Assembly (NCBI GenBank): GCA_024516035.1
Contig: CM044959.1
Location: forward strand, 36,359,876-36,423,875
Reading direction: 5' to 3'
DNA: 64,000 nucleotides
Source of the DNA: Bactericera cockerelli
Taxonomy: Eukaryota; Arthropoda; Insecta; Hemiptera; Triozidae
Below are positions 53,483 through 62,034 of this stretch, piece after piece. Below the pieces are notes generated by a model, which searched no databases, had not been told where the DNA came from, and saw only the letters and a list, made by a program, of their open reading frames with translations. Numbering within the stretch: the first letter of the stretch is position 1; the number at the start of each line of letters is the position of its first letter. The position numbers were made by a program, and so were the translations under genes.

Positions 53483-56338
53483 TATACCGGGCCTAAACTG
53501 TACAATGATTTATTTGTTATATTGATAAATTTCAAATTGTTCCCTGTGGTCCTGACCACAGATATAAAAAAGATGTATCTCCAGATACTTCTTAATGAGA
53601 ATCATAGGAAGTTTCAAAAGGTTGTTTGTAGGCTTTCCCCAGAAGAAGATCTTAAGACCTATACCTTAAATACTGTGACCTTTGGGGTTTCCTCATCTCC
53701 CTATCTAGCCCTGCGGTGTGTGAAAGAAATGTGTTCTAAGGAATATGACAAGTATCCACTTGCTTGTGAGCGAGTACTAACAGACTCCTACATGGATGAC
53801 GTATGTATCTCCGTCCCTACTGAGGCTGTAGCGACTGACCTTCAGTCACAACTAGTAGGTTTGTTAAAAACAGGCGGATTCACCCTGTCCAAGTGGGCCT
53901 CTAACTCTTCTAAAGTACTCGAGCACCTGCCGAACGAGGATAAGTTAGAGTCCTGTGTGACATGGGATGAGTCATCTTTGAAAGTTCTTGGTTTATTGTG
54001 GCAACCTGTTACAGATTCATTTTCCTTTGAAGTGAATATAAAAGAGACAGAGTGTACTAAAAGAAATGTTTTAAAACTAACGGCAAGTATTTTTGACGTG
54101 TTAGGCCTCTTGGCACCTGTAACTTTGTTTGCAAAGCTGCTGATAAAATATTTGTGGCAAGAAAAAATTGAGTGGGATTCTGAGCCACCCTTAAAAATTA
54201 AACAACTGTGGAATGTTTTTCAAAAGGAGCTGCCTTTGCTGTCGTCTCTTTCCTTTAAAAGACACACAGGCATGTCCTTAGACAGCGAGATAATACTGGT
54301 CGGTTTTGGAGATGCGAGTGAAAAAGCTTACGCTTGTGCTATTTACAGCCGTGTGAAATCACCCCTTGGTGATATATCGGTAAATTTGATTTGTGCAAAG
54401 TCCAAAGTAAGCCCTCTTAAAAGTCTCACCATACCGAGACTCGAACTGTGTGCAGCCCTGCTGTTATCGAAATTAATGAAACTTGTAATAGACACGTATA
54501 GTCCTCGAGTAAAAATTAAAGATTATTATTGTTTGTCTGACTCTAAAGTTGTCATAGATTGGGTTCGATCCCCAGCCTATCGATGGAAACAGTTCGTAGC
54601 TAACCGTACGTCAAAAATTCATGAGAACGTGGGTGCAGAATGTTTTCATCATATAGCAGGTAAAGAGAACATTAGTGATTGTATTACTCGAGGTATGACA
54701 CCTAAACAGTTTATTGAATACCCTGAGTGGTTGACAGGTCCTGATTGGTTGGGCCAGCCGATCTCTCTGTGGCCGTTAGATGTAGAAACGACCACGCTGG
54801 AGAGTGATAACGTGGACCGCGAAGAAAAGAAAAATATTTTTATAACTGTTCAACCTTCTTCTAGCGTACTTCTAGAATTAGCACAAAGGTTTTCGTCATG
54901 GTCTAAGTTATTACATTCCATTGTTTACATATTACGAATGTTGAAAATATTACCTATGAGGAAAGGTATTATGCTAGCGTCTGACTTACAAGAAGCCGAG
55001 ACGCGCTTGCTAAAGGATTTACAGCGTGAATGTTTTTCTGCTGAAATCAGTTGTATTGAAGAGAAAAGGTTATGTTCTCCTAACATTCAAAAATTAAATC
55101 CTTTTCTCCACCATGGTTTGTTATTAGTAGGAGGCCGCCTAGGTCAGTCCTCTCTTAGTTTTGAGCAAAAGCACCCCACCTTACTCCCTAGTAAGCATTG
55201 TATTACAGATCTGATAGTAGACTATTATCACAAAAGTAATATGCACACTGGTCCACATTTGTTATTGAGCCTTCTCAGACAAAAGTATTGGATCGTGGGG
55301 GGCCGAAATATTGTTCGTCAACGTGTGCGAAAATGCAACCATTGTTTTAGGTTCAAGCCACTCACATCCAATGCAATCATGGGTGAGTTACCCGCTAGTA
55401 GGGTGAATGAAACTTCTAAACCTTTCGTGCACACCGGCACCGACTACACGGGCCACGTGCTCATCACGATGGGAAAGAAGAGGGGCGTGGTCTCACAAAA
55501 GGCGTACATATGTATCTTTGTGTGCCTGACCACGAAGGCAATTCACCTCGAATTGGCTAGTGATCTATCGACGGATGCTTTCCTAGCAGCATTCAAACGA
55601 TTTTTATCGAGACGAGGCTCGGTGTCCGTCATGTATTCTGATGGTGGAAAAAATTTCATCGGAGCAAAGAATAAGTTGAATGAAATTTATAGCTTATTAG
55701 AGTCTGAGCAATTCAATGGCGCCTTAGCCCAAGAACTCGCTCAGAAAAAAATTCAGTGGTCTTTTCTGCCCCCACTTAGTCCTCATAAAGGAGGCCTTTG
55801 GGAAGGAAATATTCGCATGATAAAACAAAATCTGATGAAAGTCATTGGTTCCCAAATTTTGACATTTGAGGAACTTTACACAGTTCTAACTCAAGTAGAA
55901 GCTCTTTTGAACTCGCGACCTTTATGTCCATTGAGTTCTGACCCTAGCGATGTGCAGGTATTGACACCTGCTCATTTCTTACACTCGCAACCATTGAATG
56001 AGTTTCCTGCGGTAGACACCTTGTCTACTTCTATCAATAGATTAAATAGATATCAGCTGCTTGATAGTATGGTTCAGTCCTACTGGAAGCGTTGGTCCAT
56101 TGAATATTTGAACCAGCTGCAAGCACGGCAGAAGTGGATAGGTCCAGAACCTCCTATTACAGTGGGACAAGTGGTCATTGTGAAAAATGATCTCAGCATC
56201 CCTCTACATTGGCCGCTAGGTTTGGTCACACAAGTTTATCCTGCTAAAGATGGAGTCGTCAGGGTAGTACAAGTGCGTACCAGAACAGGTACTTATACGC
56301 GGCCTATCACAAAGCTGTGTCTGCTACCCTCACAATGA
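53483..56338 (+). pseudogene. BEL/Pao reverse transcriptase, RNase H and integrase
   Basis: Remaining pol, open from the foldback junction to TGA at 56338. Reverse-transcriptase Asp in TTDIKKMYLQI and SYMDD box (about 53785), RNase H GFGDASEKAYACAIY (about 54304), then integrase with its zinc-binding H-H-C-C (HKSNMHTGPHLLLSLL... CNHC), and D, D35E residues in HTGTDYTG, YSDGGKNFIGA and HKGGLWEGN. The C-terminal DUF5641-like domain holds SYWKRWSIEYLNQLQARQKW. Over 930 codons without an internal stop. Labelled broken only because its 5' part is separated by the foldback insertion. Confidence 0.93.
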
Positions 56339-56696
56339 TTTTGCTGATCTACAACTGATTAGATCTATTTTTTGTAAATAATTTTTTATGATATTGATTT
56401 TTTATTGTGAGTTTGTTATCCATTAGTTCTATAGTGGTTCCTAAAATTTGCATCTGACCCTTGTCAGTGAATTTTATATTCTTTTTTTGGTGTTGGTTTA
56501 TTGTTAATGATTTAGTTTACTTTTTTAAGACTTTGTCAGTGGTTCTCAACTTTAGTTTGGAACTGGACAAACTTTCTCAAAAATGATTTATTTATTTTTG
56601 TTGTTTTTTTTTCAGAAATTACTTTTTTCTTTTGACTTGCAAACTCAAAGCAATTTTTAGCCTTTGAAAGCTACCTCTTTCAAGGTGGGGGAAAAA

Positions 56697-57271
56697 TGTC
56701 GAGGCCACATTAATCAATGGGTTAATATTGGTTGAAGCCCTGATGGGCTAATCTTTGCCATCTCAAACCGACTTACAACTTGTAATTGTTTGCTATGATG
56801 CTACCTCGCATTTTTCGATTTCGAGCTCCCAGCTTTCAGTTGTTCTTGGTTCTTGGTAATTCTCTCGCTCGAGGTCGTAACATTTTAAAAGCTTCCCTGT
56901 AAGCGTTCCCCTTTGGAACTTTGTCAACTTACCAAGTGAAATTCCCCTTTGGAAACAATTTAAGTATAAAAAACAGTGCCTAGTGACTAGATAGCCTTTT
57001 TTAAACTTGTGCTAAAAGTATTCAATAACCTTTGATTTAGCTTACCGCGCCGCGGGATTCAGTGCTAGGGTAGGGTGCCACTCTAATTCCTATTATCCTT
57101 TGGCAAGGGTGGGTAAGTTAGGTATACATCTAAAAGGTACTCAAAGGTAAGATTGCACAATTCTTATTTATTTGGTTTTGGGATCTTAAAATTGTTCTAA
57201 TGAACCATGTCGCCTAAAATATACAGTCCACTAAATATCGAAAATGCTAATGTGTGAAAAAAGATCATACA
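56697..57271 (+). repeat. BEL/Pao 3' LTR
   Basis: 575 bp, same start, end and length as the 5' LTR and no difference found on reading. It follows the polypurine tract at 56682-56696 and is followed by the CCCCG duplication. Confidence 0.95.
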
Positions 57272-57393
57272 CCCCGTGTATCTGAACCCTAGAGATATAT
57301 TCCCTGATCCCAATGGACCTATAAGTAAAATTTCAGGTTTCTCGGACAATCTGTGTGGATTTGACAATTTTATTATTTAATTATTTCTTATTT

Positions 57394-58252
57394 GTCTTAA
57401 AATTGGGAATTATTTTGGGGCCCGTTCCTCCCTAACTCATTGAGATCTTTTTTTAAACGGGAATAGTCTTAGAATTGGGAATTATTTTTGGGCCCGTGCC
57501 CCCCTAACTCATTGAGATCTTTTTTTAAACGGGATTAGTCTTAGAATCGGGAATTATTTTGGGGCCCGTGCCCCCCTAACTCATTGAGATCTTTTCTTTT
57601 ACGGGATTAGTCTTAGAATTGGGAATTATTTTGGGGCCCGTGCCCCCCTAACTCATTGAGATCTTTTTTTAAACGGGATTAGTCTTAGAATTGGGAATTA
57701 TTTTGGGGCCCGTGCCCCCTTAACTCACTGAGATCTTTTTTTAAACGGGATTAGTCTTAGAATTGGTAATTATTTTGGGGCCCGTGCCCCCCTAACTCAT
57801 TGAGATCTTTTCTTTTACGGGATTAGTCTTAGAATTGGGAATTATTTTGGGGCCCGTGCCCCCCTAACTCATTGAGATCTTTTTTTAAACGGGATTAGTC
57901 TTAGAATTGGGAATTATTTTGGGGCCCGTGCCCCCTTAACTCACTGAGATCTTTTTTTAAACGGGATTAGTCTTAGAATTGGTAATTATTTTGGGGCCCG
58001 TGCCCCCCTAACTCATTGAGATCTTTTTTTAAACGGGATTAGTCTTAGAATTGGGAATTATTTTGGGGCCCGTGCCCCCCTAACTCATTGAGATCTTTTT
58101 TTAAACGGAATTAGTCTTAGAATTGGGAATTATTTGGGGCCCGTGCCCCCCTAACTCATTGAGATCTTTTTTTACGGGATTAGTATTGGAATTGGGAATT
58201 ATTTTGGGGCCCGTGCCCATCTAACTCATTGAGATCTTTTTTTTAAGGGATT
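57394..58252 (+). repeat. 72-bp satellite, 12 copies, with 3-unit higher order
   Basis: Twelve head-to-tail units: TTAGAATTGGGAATTATTTT, GGGGCCCGTGCCCCCCTAAC, TCATTGAGATC, a T run, AAACGGGATTAGTC. Units 3 and 6 share a TTTTCTTTTACGGG variant and units 5 and 8 share CCCCCTTAACTCACTG with ATTGGTAATT after it, so units 3-5 and 6-8 are copies of one 216-bp block. GGGGCCC and GGGGGCAC/GTGCCCCCC make each unit partly self-complementary. The array lies inside the hAT-type element, beside its right end. Confidence 0.93.
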
Positions 58253-58915
58253 AGGGATTTTTTTATGAGAATCACCGCTTACCGAAAAAATCTGGGGGGG
58301 CACGTGCCCCCCGTGCCCCCCCCTATATCCGCGCATGCCTATAACTCGTTAACCGTAAATTATGGAGAAAATTTTTCTTGGTAATATTAACTCCTTATAG
58401 CAAGAACTTTCGAACAAGTTAAAACTTGATTTGTTTTTTCGTTAAATTTTTTTCGACTGTTCGTCCGGCTGGCTGACGAAACCGACCAGAAACTAACATC
58501 AACAGAGTATGTCGAGTTATAACTTGTTCGAAAGGTCTTGTCATAAGGAGTTATTATTAACAAGAAAAATTTTCTCCATAATTTACGGTTAACGAGTTAC
58601 AGGTCAAAATATATGGATATTACGCAGGACGTCCGACCCTGTATCTCGAGAACGGTAAGTCGTAGCACACTGAAATTTAATGTAATGAACTTCTCTCAAT
58701 AAGACCTTTAAAACAATATGCCACAAGACGTACCATTCTATTTAAGATTTTAAAGTTGGTCCATACCCAGCCTGACTGGGGCCGTGTAGGCAAAAAAAAA
58801 TTGGCTGAATATCAATCACCCTAAATATAAAGGAATACGGGTTTTTGCGTTTTTTGATATTCTGAGTCGTTTTCGAGAAACCTAGGCCTGGGTGAGACTT
58901 TATGAAGACCCTGTA

Positions 58916-59029
58916 TAAAGAGTCTTAGGGCGAAATAAACCTGTTCAAGTGCGGCGAGTGTGATTTCAAGTAAGAAGACAGGAAAAAAGTCTACATATTT
59001 GTGTGAAAATAAAAGAGTCATCGTATATA
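58916..59029 (+). repeat. Last HINFP exon-end copy, after the element nest
   Basis: Continues the array interrupted at 46653: TAAAGAGTCTTAGGGCGAAA, CCTGTTCAAGTGCGGCGAG, TGATTTCAAGTAAGAAGACA, then AAAAGTCTACATATTTGTGT and GAGTCATCGTATATAA. The donor is intact (about 58971). Confidence 0.92.
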
Positions 59030-59225
59030 ATAATAATAATACTCTTTAGTGGAAGGTAACCACCGAGCGAGGTTAATGCTCAAAGCATTTTCTACCACCT
59101 AACCCTCAGAGTCATATTATTATGTGGTCACAAACTCAAATTAATGAGGAAAAATTCATGCACTGGGTGGGATTTGAACCCTACGCTACCTGGATTACCA
59201 GACTATCGCGTTAACCACTTGACTA
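59030..59225 (-). mobile_element. tRNA-derived SINE, family B, best copy
   Basis: The minus-strand head has TAGTCAAGTGGTTAACGCG (box A) and GGTTCAAATCCC-like box B, with an anticodon-arm GTCTGGTAATCCAGGTAGCG. The body (complement of TGGTCACAAACTCAAATTAA and AAAGCATTTTCTACCACCTA) ends in a TTATTAT tail. Relatives: the body at 39551-39708 and a head at 34353-34440. Confidence 0.85.
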
Positions 59226-60036
59226 CCATTGCTCAAAATCCAGATCTTAAGTCATGACTTAGCATTAGTTTTCTAAGACAATATGCAAAGACTTAGGTAT
59301 TACAAAAACGTCTATTAATTCCTCCCTTCGTAATAAATAGCATCATGATAATGAAGACTGTCATATTTGGGGTTAGCTTCTGGGGTCATCCTTAGAAGTA
59401 TTTCTTAGGGAGAGAGTCACAAAAATTGTAAAAAAAAACTAAAATAAATATACAAGCACATTTTTTGTGATGTCACAATTACTCATACCTACTTGCCGTA
59501 CTATTTTTTTTTTCGTACTTGGGACTCAAACCACCTAGAGGTTACGAGTTCAGGCTGGGCGAGGTTAATTGAATAGCTAGTTTGTGAGTTCTCAGTGAAT
59601 GGGGGGTAAAATATAGTATTGAACTTTTAGCACATTTTAATATTTATACCCCTCCTGTGCAACTCCAGGTTGTGCCTTTAACCCTTTAGGTGCATATATT
59701 AATGGAGGTAAAAACCTTGGTAAATGTACCTATTCAAATAAATAAATATATTCAATTCGATTCAAAAACCGCGTCGAGATATATTATTATGGTCATGCAG
59801 TTGAAAGCGACGTAAAAAAACGGGGGTTTTACCCTTTACTCACTGGTAATGGCACCAGGTACCCACACTAATCTCACTCAGCCTGAGTGGGCCTGGAAAT
59901 TTCACCCTCACGTAATCTTACTAATAATAATAAATCATTTGTTTTATTTTTCATATTTTTTTTTTGAGGACCCATCCTAAGCCATTTTTATTTGGCTTCT
60001 AAGATGAGAGACTATTATCTTTATTATTATTTTCAG
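59226..60036. other. End of the HINFP intron, repeat scraps
   Basis: Non-coding. It contains a damaged tRNA-like piece at about 59520-59555, a short 5S-derived SINE tail piece at 59553-59605, a LINE-like AAATAAATAAATATATTC tail at about 59735-59755 and a 5S-derived SINE fragment at about 59790-59925 (minus). It ends with TTATTATTATTTTCAG. Confidence 0.6.
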
Positions 60037-60192
60037 AACGATCTCCAACTACCAGCTCACATTGCACAAGCGGGTGCATGTGCCCAAGGAGAAGAGGCCC
60101 AAACTGATCTGTGATTATTCTAACTGCACGTATACCTGCCTTTCCAGGCGGACTCTGTACGACCATATCAAAGCCAAACACGAGAATGCCAA
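60037..60192 (+). CDS. HINFP: HINFP histone H4 transcription factor, next exon
   Basis: Joins the previous exon in phase (AA|A gives Lys) and completes finger three (TISNYQLTLHKRVHVPKEK), then codes for finger four of the wider C-X5-C type, ICDYSNCTYTCLSRRTLYDH, ending IKAKHENAK. Human HINFP has YRCDFENCTFSARSLCSIKS in the same place. The acceptor is TTTTCAG at 60036 and the donor GCCAA|GTAAGT at 60193. No break. Confidence 0.93.
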
Positions 60193-60912
60193 GTAAGTGA
60201 GACATGGGTTCTGTTGCCTGATGGGTTTAAAAAGACTGTGTGGCACTGTGAGAGGTTGTGTTACATAGAGTGCCTTAAGAAAGCCGTTCTTACATACCCT
60301 ACCTCTGTAAGCAAACAGTGTAGACATGTTAACATCATCATCATAGGGTGGCGTCATCGTGAACGATGGTAGCCAGACAATGACTCAGCACTTCTACTAC
60401 CGTCTTTACAAAGAGGCTAATAATTGACAAGGGCCCCCAGAACCAAGCCAATGCTGGTCTACTCCCTGTTTATAGTCCCCCAGCCAGACTGCTGGTCTAC
60501 TCCTTGTTTATAGTCCCCCAGCCAGACTACTGGTCTACTCCCTGTTTATAGTCCCCCAGCCAGACTACTGGTCTATTCCCTGTTTATAGTCCCCCAGCCA
60601 TGTAAACATACCGAAACCAAGTATAATTATGTATGCTAAGTGTAGGGGGCTGTATAGTACCAGTTATTCTGGGGAGAACGCCCCAAGAAAGCTTCTCTTA
60701 CGTATCCCGTAGCTGTGTACTGTACGATCATACTAAATCCAAGTTGAAGTAATCCCTAGATTTGACCCCCCCCCCCCCCCCCCCAAAGTGGTCCACTAAA
60801 CATGTGGTTAACGGATTCACATACTTTCTTGAATCACCCTGTATATTATGTACTAATAATGTAATATGAATAATAAAAGCTCGGATAAGATATTTTATTA
60901 CTTGTGTTTCAG
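60193..60912 (+). other. HINFP intron with family E repeat and a C run
   Basis: A 720-bp intron bounded by GTAAGT and TTGTGTTTCAG. It holds the family E repeat and a run of about 18 C at 60767-60784. Confidence 0.85.
60345..60600 (+). repeat. Repeat with 37-bp internal units (family E), copy 2
   Basis: AGGGTGGCGTCATCGTGAAC, GACTCAGCACTTCTAC and CAAGGGCCCCCAGAAC, then four units of about 38 bases holding CTACTCCCTGTTTATAGTCC and CCCAGCCAGACTRCTGGT. Homologous to 36240-36475, with two or three more units. It lies within the next HINFP intron. Confidence 0.85.
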
Positions 60913-61020
60913 ATACGTGTGTCATGTGTGCACAAATAAATACTCGTCCTCTACAGCTCTGTCCAAACACCTGAAGAAGAAGCATAGTCTTACCTTTCCC
61001 GTGGGAACCGATAGGTTTAG
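60913..61020 (+). CDS. HINFP: HINFP histone H4 transcription factor, next exon
   Basis: Thirty-six codons in phase with its neighbours, encoding YVCHVCTNKYSSSTALSKHL and KKKHSLTFPVGTDRF. It matches human HINFP [20 protein letters not shown] followed by RKKHQFKWPSGHPRF. This is the last C2H2 finger and the start of the conserved tail. The acceptor is TTTCAG at 60912 and the donor GTTTAG|GTAAGT at 61021. Confidence 0.94.
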
Positions 61021-61298
61021 GTAAGTAATAAATCATAATAATAATAAATCATAGAGCCTTGAGTGGAAGTTAACATTCACTTTAAAAAAAAAATAAAAAA
61101 ATAATACATAACATGTACATTAAAATTATCGATAAAATGTTTCATCCATCGCTCTAAGTGCTTGGTATGGTATCCCTCACACACACTCACGAATGTACAT
61201 CCCCAAAATTTACATTAACTATTTTTTGACACTTGTATTTGTGTATGTTTTGTTCATTATTCTATTAAAATGATTCCACCCTTGAAAATTTCTCCCAG

Positions 61299-61785
61299 GT
61301 ATCGCAAAGACAAGGAGGGCAACTACCGGCTGCAAACCGTCCGCTACGAGAGCATAGAGAACGAGGAAGACATGAAGCCGCCGCCGCCGCTGCCGTGTGC
61401 CGCACCCAGTGGCTGCGGCGCCAGCAAGGTGCCGCGGTACAGCCTGCGGCTACTGCAGGACAATGCCGTGGAGCTGATACCACGAGGAGCAGGAGGAGGG
61501 GGGGGGAGGGGCGGGGCAAAGTATAGTCCAGGCCTCAATGCCGTGGAGCTGATCAAGGAGGAGGAGGGGGGGGAGGGGCGGGGGGCAAAGTATATAAGGT
61601 CCAGCGCCTCAATGCTGTGGAGCTTGTCAAGGAGGAGGAGGGGGAGGGGCGGGGCAAAGTATAGTCCAGCCTCCGAGTGCTTAGGACGAATTATTCTAAA
61701 GGTCACTGTGAATTTTTCTTTCAAAGAAAACTATAAAGTAATAATAATAATGCTTTTTCTTTGTGTTATTATGTCACAATTTTAG
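61299..61785 (+). CDS. HINFP: HINFP histone H4 transcription factor, last exon
   Basis: Continues in phase with YRKDKEGNYRLQTVRYESIE (human [20 protein letters not shown]), the motif that identifies HINFP, then a Pro-rich stretch and a 75-bp G-rich repeat that occurs three times. The acceptor is TTTCTCCCAG at 61298. In the frame as read, the protein ends at 61785 with a hydrophobic tail (MLFLCVIMSQF) that is not like HINFP. In another frame the third repeat ends KEEEGEGRGKV followed by TAG (about 61661). Small G-run length errors would change which end is right, so the C-terminus after about residue 65 of this exon is uncertain. Transcriptional role as for the other exons. Confidence 0.8.
61461..61675 (+). 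repeat. 75-bp G-rich minisatellite in the HINFP last exon
   Basis: Three units starting CAATGC(C/T)GTGGAGCT at 61461, 61536 and 61610, each with a GAGGAGGAGGGGG-type purine run and GGGGC(A)AAAGTATA. Spacings of 75 and 74 bases put the third unit in a different frame from the first two. The G runs differ in length between units. Confidence 0.92.
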
Positions 61786-62034
61786 TGGGTAGCGCAGAAT
61801 CATAGGACTTTACCACTTTATTTTACAATATCTTGTTTTTTTTTTGCCTATGATTCTGCCACTGGTCGCTGCTTCACATCAAAGCAGCTACTCTTTTTTC
61901 CTCACGAGGTATGAGTGGACCCCGAACATCCAAGTACAGAGCAGAAAAAATCCTCCCCCGCTGGGAATCGAACCCAGGTCACCATGTGTGTGCAATGCCT
62001 AGCGCGCTAACTCACTCTGCCACAGTGACTACAA
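61783..62034 (-). mobile_element. tRNA-derived SINE, family D, best copy
   Basis: Near-complete minus-strand copy. On the plus strand: GTGGGTAGCGCAGAATCATA, a T run, TTGCCTATGATTCTGCCACT, CTCACGAGGTATGAGTGGAC, TGGGAATCGAACCCAGGTCA (box B complement) and GCGCGCTAACTCACTCTGCC (box A complement). It lies at the end of HINFP and could supply its 3' UTR. Confidence 0.88.

Larger units (their letters stand above)
47529..57271 (+). mobile_element. BEL/Pao LTR retrotransposon, very young, interrupted
   Basis: Complete LTR element: two 575-bp LTRs that appear identical, TG...CA ends, target duplication CCCCG (47524-47528, 57272-57276), gag, protease, reverse transcriptase, RNase H and integrase, and a purine-rich tract AAGGTGGGGGAAAAA directly before the 3' LTR. 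There is no envelope gene between integrase and LTR. It inserted in the hAT-type element. Two things break the coding region: one extra base just before the protease active site (50109) and a 2.4-kb foldback insertion in pol (51048-53482). Apart from the foldback it is about 7.3 kb. Confidence 0.95.
46972..58337. mobile_element. hAT-type element carrying a satellite and a BEL insertion
   Basis: Bounded by CATGCGCGGATATAG and its inverted partner CTATATCCGCGCATG, with a perfect 8-bp duplication CCTATAAC (46964-46971 and 58338-58345), as for hAT elements. It interrupts the left arm of the outer foldback; taking it out restores that arm. Without the BEL element it is about 1.6 kb. The left part has CA/C runs (47050-47120) and a partly repeated section at about 47130-47330 and 47340-47525. 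The right part is a 72-bp satellite. No transposase is present, so it is non-autonomous. Confidence 0.85.
46654..58913. mobile_element. Outer foldback element with TA duplication
   Basis: The ends are CAGGGTCTTCATAAAGTCTC and its complement, next to TA (46652-46653 and 58914-58915). The inverted arms are about 400 bases: left 46654-46971 continuing at 58346-58425, right 58508-58913. They are separated by about 80 bases. The element proper is about 0.89 kb. The remaining 11.4 kb is an insertion in its left arm at 46972. It is non-coding and probably a mariner-type foldback MITE. It sits in one unit of the exon-end array (CATCGTATA|TAAAGAG). Confidence 0.88.
45915..60036 (+). other. HINFP 14.1-kb intron carrying nested elements
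   Basis: Bounded by GTAAGA and TTATTTTCAG. It holds, in order, an array of exon-end copies (45940-46653), a nest of four mobile elements (46654-58913), the last array copy (58916-59025), a family B SINE (59030-59225) and scraps of other SINEs and LINE tails (59550-59925). Without the nest the intron would be about 1.9 kb. Confidence 0.9.

Noticed and set aside
57394..58252. CRISPR-like array of repeats
   Set aside because: Units are contiguous with no unique spacers, the genome is eukaryotic, and the array lies in a transposon; it is a satellite.
60767..60784. Long C run, and C/CA runs near 47050-47120, as regulatory or G-quadruplex sites
   Set aside because: A single homopolymer and a simple repeat inside introns; nothing ties them to function.
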